The notes under the pieces: model-generated | Told to the model about the DNA's origin: nothing | What the model saw: only the letters and a program-made list of their open reading frames with translations | Database searches by the model: none | Assembly: GCF_001039355.2 (NCBI RefSeq) | Contig: NW_019773580.1 | Span: 1 to 62,137 of the forward strand | DNA from: Lingula anatina | Lineage: Eukaryota > Brachiopoda > Lingulata > Lingulida > Lingulidae | DNA length: 62,137 nucleotides | Direction: 5' to 3' | Program-made: the position numbers and the translations under genes | Shown: positions 58,181 to 62,137 of the stretch, in pieces | How the letters are laid out: each line of letters opens with the position of its first letter | Numbering within the stretch: the first letter of the stretch is position 1

Positions 58181-58810
58181 TATATTTATGTGCACTCGAC
58201 CGGCTTTTGATGGGATATAAAATAACTGAACACAGGAGCAATGGTACGTCACCAAGGGAGGTGAAATAAAAAAAAATCGGACGTGGTATGTAAAAAAACT
58301 TCAGGGGGAATGAAATACAAAAAAAAAAAATTAAAATCAAGATTGGATACACCGTATGGTTGAGCAAACATAGAACTCCCTTTGCCAAAGGTTACGAGCA
58401 GGGTTGACGCAGGAGTTGTTTTCAGTAACCCAACGTTATGTCAATGAGAGAGGAGATGGAGAGAGAGTTCTAGAAAAGCTACAAAGACGACCACGTGATG
58501 CAGTCCGTGGATGCACTCATACTCTATAAAATCATCCAGCTGTGATGTGTGAAGGTTTCATGCCGTTTAATAAGACCATCTTGGTTATAGCATCCATGAG
58601 GTACCTAGTGGGACGATTTGAGCCGGAATATTGGTAAAAAAATTAGAACATCATCAAGATTTCTAAAGACCCTCATAATGTAGTCACCTCTAATAATTTG
58701 TATGACGCGGAATATGTACATAGATTAACAAGAATTAATACCACGGTTCTGGAGAGTTACTGTGATGTTGGCGAGACATACTTTCACTGAAAGATGATGA
58801 CAAATACACA
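58181..58810 (+). pseudogene. Polinton integrase remnant 6 (3' part)
   Basis: Begins TATATTTATGTGCACTCGAC, which normally follows the CAACAGTACAATGA text of the integrase. It continues through GYKITEHRSNGTSPRE-like text, a chromo-region relic (58330-58400) and MPFNKTILVIASMRYLVGRF (58559-58618), with an LYDAEYVH relic near 58700. Broken by stops. Confidence 0.72.
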
Positions 58811-59105
58811 TAGACACAGAGTTCACAGCCAACAGTACAGTGGTATATATTTATGTGCACTCAACCAACTTTTATGGGATACAACATGACTGAAAACAAG
58901 AGCATTGGTATGTCACCAACCGAGGCGGTGAAAGAAAAATTCGGACGTGGTATGTTAAAACCCTTAGGGGGAATGAAATACAAAAAAAGTTTAAATTCAA
59001 GGTAGGAGACACCGTTAGGTTGCCCAAACATAGAACTCCCTTTCCCAAAGGCTACGAGCAGGGTTGGGTGCGAGAGTTGTTTACGATAACGTAAACTTTA
59101 AACAG
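58811..59105 (+). pseudogene. Polinton integrase remnant 7 (C-terminal part)
   Basis: Starts at TTCACAGCCAACAGTACAGT and covers the C-terminal half. YNMTENKSIGMSPTEAVKEK is readable with small frame corrections. KFKVGDTVRLPKHRTPFPKG (about 59000-59055) is the SH3/chromo-like segment, and QGWVRELFTIT ends it. It is less decayed here than in the other copies. Confidence 0.72.
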
Positions 59106-59697
59106 GTCAAAAAGAAAGACGATGTGTATAGGGTCTAAAAAAATTAAGATCTAGAGGCAAGGGTAAATCGAGGGAACATTTGTTAAAAGGCAAGGTCAGT
59201 GATCTTATAATCCAAGATGACCTTTCATCTATCGGAAAAACAAACAATGCCAAAGAACATCGTTTTAGGAATGTTAGATGGCGATGCCTTCAGTGGTGAT
59301 TAAAAAAACGGATTTAAAATAATGTCACTTGCGACAGCTGCGTCTAACTGTGGTAGGGGAGGAAATACCTTTTAATCCACACAACCAAGATTTTGGGGTC
59401 ACTGGTGGTTTAGGCTACATAAAATCCTATTTCAACATTTTATCATCAGTTAGCGCAGATAGCAGTGAACAAGATATTAACATAGATCAAACAGAGTTTT
59501 TGAAATGGTTCACTCTGTTTGGCTTTGGCTTGACATCAGATAAAAACTGAAAATTATAGTACGCCAACGAAGCAGGGTTCGCTCAACATCAATCTAGAAT
59601 TCGGACAAGTGATTGATAATTCCATCTCAATAGTTTAGCTGAATTTGACACGGTTATAAAAATTGATCAACGCAGGAATGTCTATGTTGAGTATTAA
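59106..59697 (+). pseudogene. Possible Polinton structural-protein remnant
   Basis: Broken coding sequence directly before the protease. An open segment (59329-59550) contains VTGGLGYIKSYFNILSSVSA and a Phe/Trp-rich end. After stops, TKQGSLNINLEFGQ (about 59575-59615) and FDTVIKIDQRRNVYVEY (about 59647-59697) follow. The final beta-rich GSLxIxLxF plus xFDxxIxI pattern resembles the C-terminus of virion-type proteins of Polintons and related elements. The identity (capsid, minor capsid or other) is inference from position. Confidence 0.38.
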
Positions 59698-59699
59698 AG

Positions 59700-60165
59700 A
59701 TGAACACAAAACTATTGAATTGTTTACCTAAAACTGTTCCGTTTACAAGTGCTTGTTTTCGAGGAGTATTTGCATTGGACACATTGCCACATAGTCAAAT
59801 AAGGACTTATCCTGTATGCACAATTGCCGGCACCTACCCACACGACAAACCTGTCGTGCACTCGGTCGCATTTCACTTCAATGAAAACGGAACACGATTT
59901 TTTTTACTCTTACGGCAAAGGACCTTATTACTATAACGACTCATTTGAATGCTTTTTGGACGAGAACTCGACATCTGTGTGGACGTGTAACACCAAAGCA
60001 CTAAAGAGCATTTACACAAAAGTGTTTGGACAATGCTGTATATATTATTTAATGAACTGTTCTTGCGGGAAAACTTTAAAACAAATTCTTAGAGGTTTTA
60101 CTAATGATAAACAATTTAACGATACATTAGTGTACAAGGACATTTCATCATACCAAGTTTTATAA
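59700..60165 (+). pseudogene. Polinton adenovirus-type cysteine protease, inactivated
   Basis: ATG at 59700. Frame 1 (59700-59936) reads FRGVFALDTLP and VVHSVAFHFNENG, containing the family's catalytic His. After a shift in a T run near 59898-59906 the second frame (to 60165) continues GKGPYYYNDSFECFLDENST, then FGQCCIYYLMNCSCGKTLKQ and ends NDTLVYKDISSYQVL. By comparison with the family, three further functional positions look replaced: Tyr where an acidic residue is expected before SYG, Lys in place of the conserved Gln, and Phe in the VFG motif where the nucleophilic Cys is expected. Family length is about 150-200 residues; this is about 155 codons. Such proteases process virion proteins, which fits a Polinton origin. 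Confidence 0.72.
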
Positions 60166-60693
60166 ATACGAGTTTTCGAGCTTGCAGATCAAAAAAGGTC
60201 TTTAGGATTTATATATGAAATACGTTATTTCAAGCAAAATAATATGTTCAAAAGTTTTCTAAATACCCGGGGCCAGTTCATAGTTGCTCATAGTTTAGTG
60301 TTCAAAGCCTTGCTGTATTTCTAACTTCTCCACGTGTGACTAATTCACTGTCGGAAATATACCTCTGTCATAATATTAAGTGATCCGTGTTGCCTACCCA
60401 AGTCCTTTAAATTTCGGAATATTTATATGCAGCTTAGTGCCTTGTCTCGGCATTTTTTCTCCATCCCCAACCCCATGGTTTTCTAGAAAAAAATGTTATA
60501 GTATGTTCTCAATACATCTATTTGTTTATTTACTGGCCATTTTTTGCAATCCCAACGGTAGTTTTGCCATGTTTCTTTATGAAAAATTGGGATATTTATA
60601 CACACCAAAATAAAATGACTGTGCATTTCTCTTCTTTCCCTGTCTTGTACATAAACATCAGTCCTTTATCAATTAGATATGTGGCAACTTTCA

Positions 60694-60774
<81 letters not shown>

Positions 60775-60918
60775 CCTTTGTCTCATTATTTTGCAAATGC
60801 TCATAGTTCAATTATTGAGCAAGAAAACTAACATATCGTTCACAACACAACACGATACCCTTAACTTTTGTGCAGCATTCGTGACTACAGCTTATATGAT
60901 CAGTTGCACTGTGCTAAA
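60166..60918. other. Non-coding stretch with a long TA microsatellite
   Basis: TA run at about 60696-60772. No gene or other repeat is recognised. Confidence 0.6.
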
Positions 60919-61308
60919 ACCCCTGTCACACTAGAGGCGGAATGAGCAAGAATGCCGTCGGAAAGACATTGTTTTGTGCGTTCCTGGGTAATCGAAGTGC
61001 ATTCTAAAAATTCCCAGTGCATTCCAAATATTTTTACCCATTCTTGTGGCTGGCCCGAATATTTTGCTCATGTTAAATACTTGTGCATTCCAAGTGGAAA
61101 ATTATCGAATGGCATTTGAATATTATTCTAACTGCACTATGACTGCATTCTAAACATTCTAAATATTCTCACGGCATTCCGACAGCATTCGATACATTCT
61201 GATCACATTCGAGGGAGAACCAAAATGGCAAGACACTTCAAATTCTGCTAGAATGGGCTAGAAAGCAACTCGAATGCATCTCGATCCTATTTCAGCCGGC
61301 AGTCGAAC
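60919..61308. mobile_element. Word-array element (GCATTC family), right end beyond a Tc1 insertion
   Basis: Begins ACCCCTGTCACACTAGAGGC. The interior repeats GCATTC followed by A/T-rich spacers at irregular 15-25 bp intervals (GTGCATTCTAAAAATTC, GTGCATTCCAAATATTT, CTGCATTCTAAACATTC, GGCATTCCGACAGCATTC and others), more than a dozen occurrences. No coding capacity. It is interrupted at TA 61309-61310 by a Tc1 element, so the right terminus is not seen. Confidence 0.6.
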
Positions 61309-61310
61309 TA

Positions 61311-62137
61311 CAGACTTGACATTTAATATGGAATATTTCAGTTTCGAAGGTATGTCTAGGTAAAAATGCGTTCTTTTTTCAAAAAACTCCGATCTCATAT
61401 AAGATTTGTGAATGGAGAAGTGTGTAGTCAGGTGTGTCGCTACCAATTAACTGACTTTCATGTCTGTTGCGCTGCTATATTATGTAATATGTAGTGATTT
61501 AGTTGGGTAGTGTTCCTTTAGGCTGGTCAAAGCTTGGCTTAGGCAAAGCTTGGTTCTGTCAAAAAAGTACCCATATGTCGGCAACCACTGCATAGAAGAA
61601 TTTGAAATTTTGCATGCAAGCGGTCAGTTTTGCAGTGCGTAAGATGAGTCAAGTAGTGCATTACAAATTTGTTAATCTATGGCAGAATGGCGCGAAAAAG
61701 ACAGACATTACCAGACAGATCATAGCGCCAAACGGAACGGTCCCCACAGTTTTATAGAGTAATGCCCAGACTGATGCACCTACACAGAGGTCACCCCCAA
61801 TGTATCAAAATCTTACCTACAGGGTACAGGACCCACTGTCTTTCGGGATACGCTGCTGCAACTAAACAAAAAACACTTAGTCCGTTCAGAACGAGGGGTA
61901 AATTGCCACCAAAATGCGTTTTTCAAAGCCCTTAGCGAACACCAAACTGGTTTTAGCAGGTAAGAACACCAAACGACCTCCGAGGCACCCACTGTAAACA
62001 GCAAAACATCGTCGTCTGTTTCTCTAATGAATTGGGGGCCATGGCCGTTTCTGGGTAGAACACTGAAACTGCGTGACTTTCTTTATTGAGGTCAGATTTC
62101 ACCTGTACCGCCCAATTAGTCAAAACAGAGTTTACAG
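61311..62137 (+). mobile_element. Tc1-like transposon (family TcX), runs off the window
   Basis: After TA at 61309-61310 it starts with the family terminus and is closely similar to 51805-52635 throughout, including the helix-turn-helix region near 61660-61760 and the CGTTTCTGGGTAGAACACTG block. No right end lies within the window. Stops are already present in the transposase region. Confidence 0.93.

Noticed and set aside
60522-60811. Tyr/Ile-repeat membrane proteins
   Set aside because: Translation of the TA microsatellite on both strands.

Overview
Kind of sequence. This is AT-rich eukaryotic, almost certainly invertebrate metazoan, nuclear DNA. It has GT-AG introns with long intergenic space, CYP3-clan cytochrome P450 genes, non-LTR retrotransposons, Tc1/mariner elements and Polinton/Maverick remnants. 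A mollusc or other lophotrochozoan would fit, but nothing here fixes the species. Four isolated N bases (2301, 6037, 23946, 58180) each sit at a break in a recognisable repeat or gene. They look like compressed assembly gaps rather than single ambiguous bases.

Layout. 1-2300: end of a Tc1-like copy (minus strand), a second decayed Tc1 transposon (875 to about 2040) and a LINE tail. 2461-7735: two related, 5'-truncated, minus-strand LINE copies with reverse-transcriptase coding. 6042-10913: a 4.9 kb segment bounded by near-identical inverted repeats of about 410 bp. 11-18 kb: mostly featureless, with tRNA-Asn relics and small non-autonomous elements. 18.4-19.6 kb: remnant of an LTR retrotransposon.

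18.72-41.69 kb is the core of the window: a head-to-tail duplication of an 11-12 kb unit, each copy with one 13-exon CYP3-like P450 gene on the minus strand. Copy B (32873-40083) reads intact, about 538 codons. Copy A (21948-28624) lacks exon 9 at the N at 23946; the other 12 exons are open and in phase. The copies differ by several mobile-element insertions with visible empty sites: a LINE in the 3' flank of A, a Tc1 derivative in A intron 2, a 300-bp inverted-repeat element in A's leader intron, and a MITE in B's upstream region. The likely promoter regions have therefore diverged.

41.7-45.8 kb has simple repeats and no recognised gene. 45.87-60.17 kb is a graveyard of one Polinton lineage: seven partial integrase copies in the same orientation, a possible structural-protein tail and a broken adenovirus-type cysteine protease. 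It is interrupted by a full-length 1662-bp Tc1 element (51805-53466), another Tc1 fragment and small MITEs. The right edge runs into a fourth Tc1 copy of the same family.

No system of cooperating intact genes is visible apart from the P450 pair. The most unusual recurring pattern is a class of small elements whose interior is an array of degenerate copies of a short word. In the clearest family that word is also the inner part of the element's own terminal repeat.
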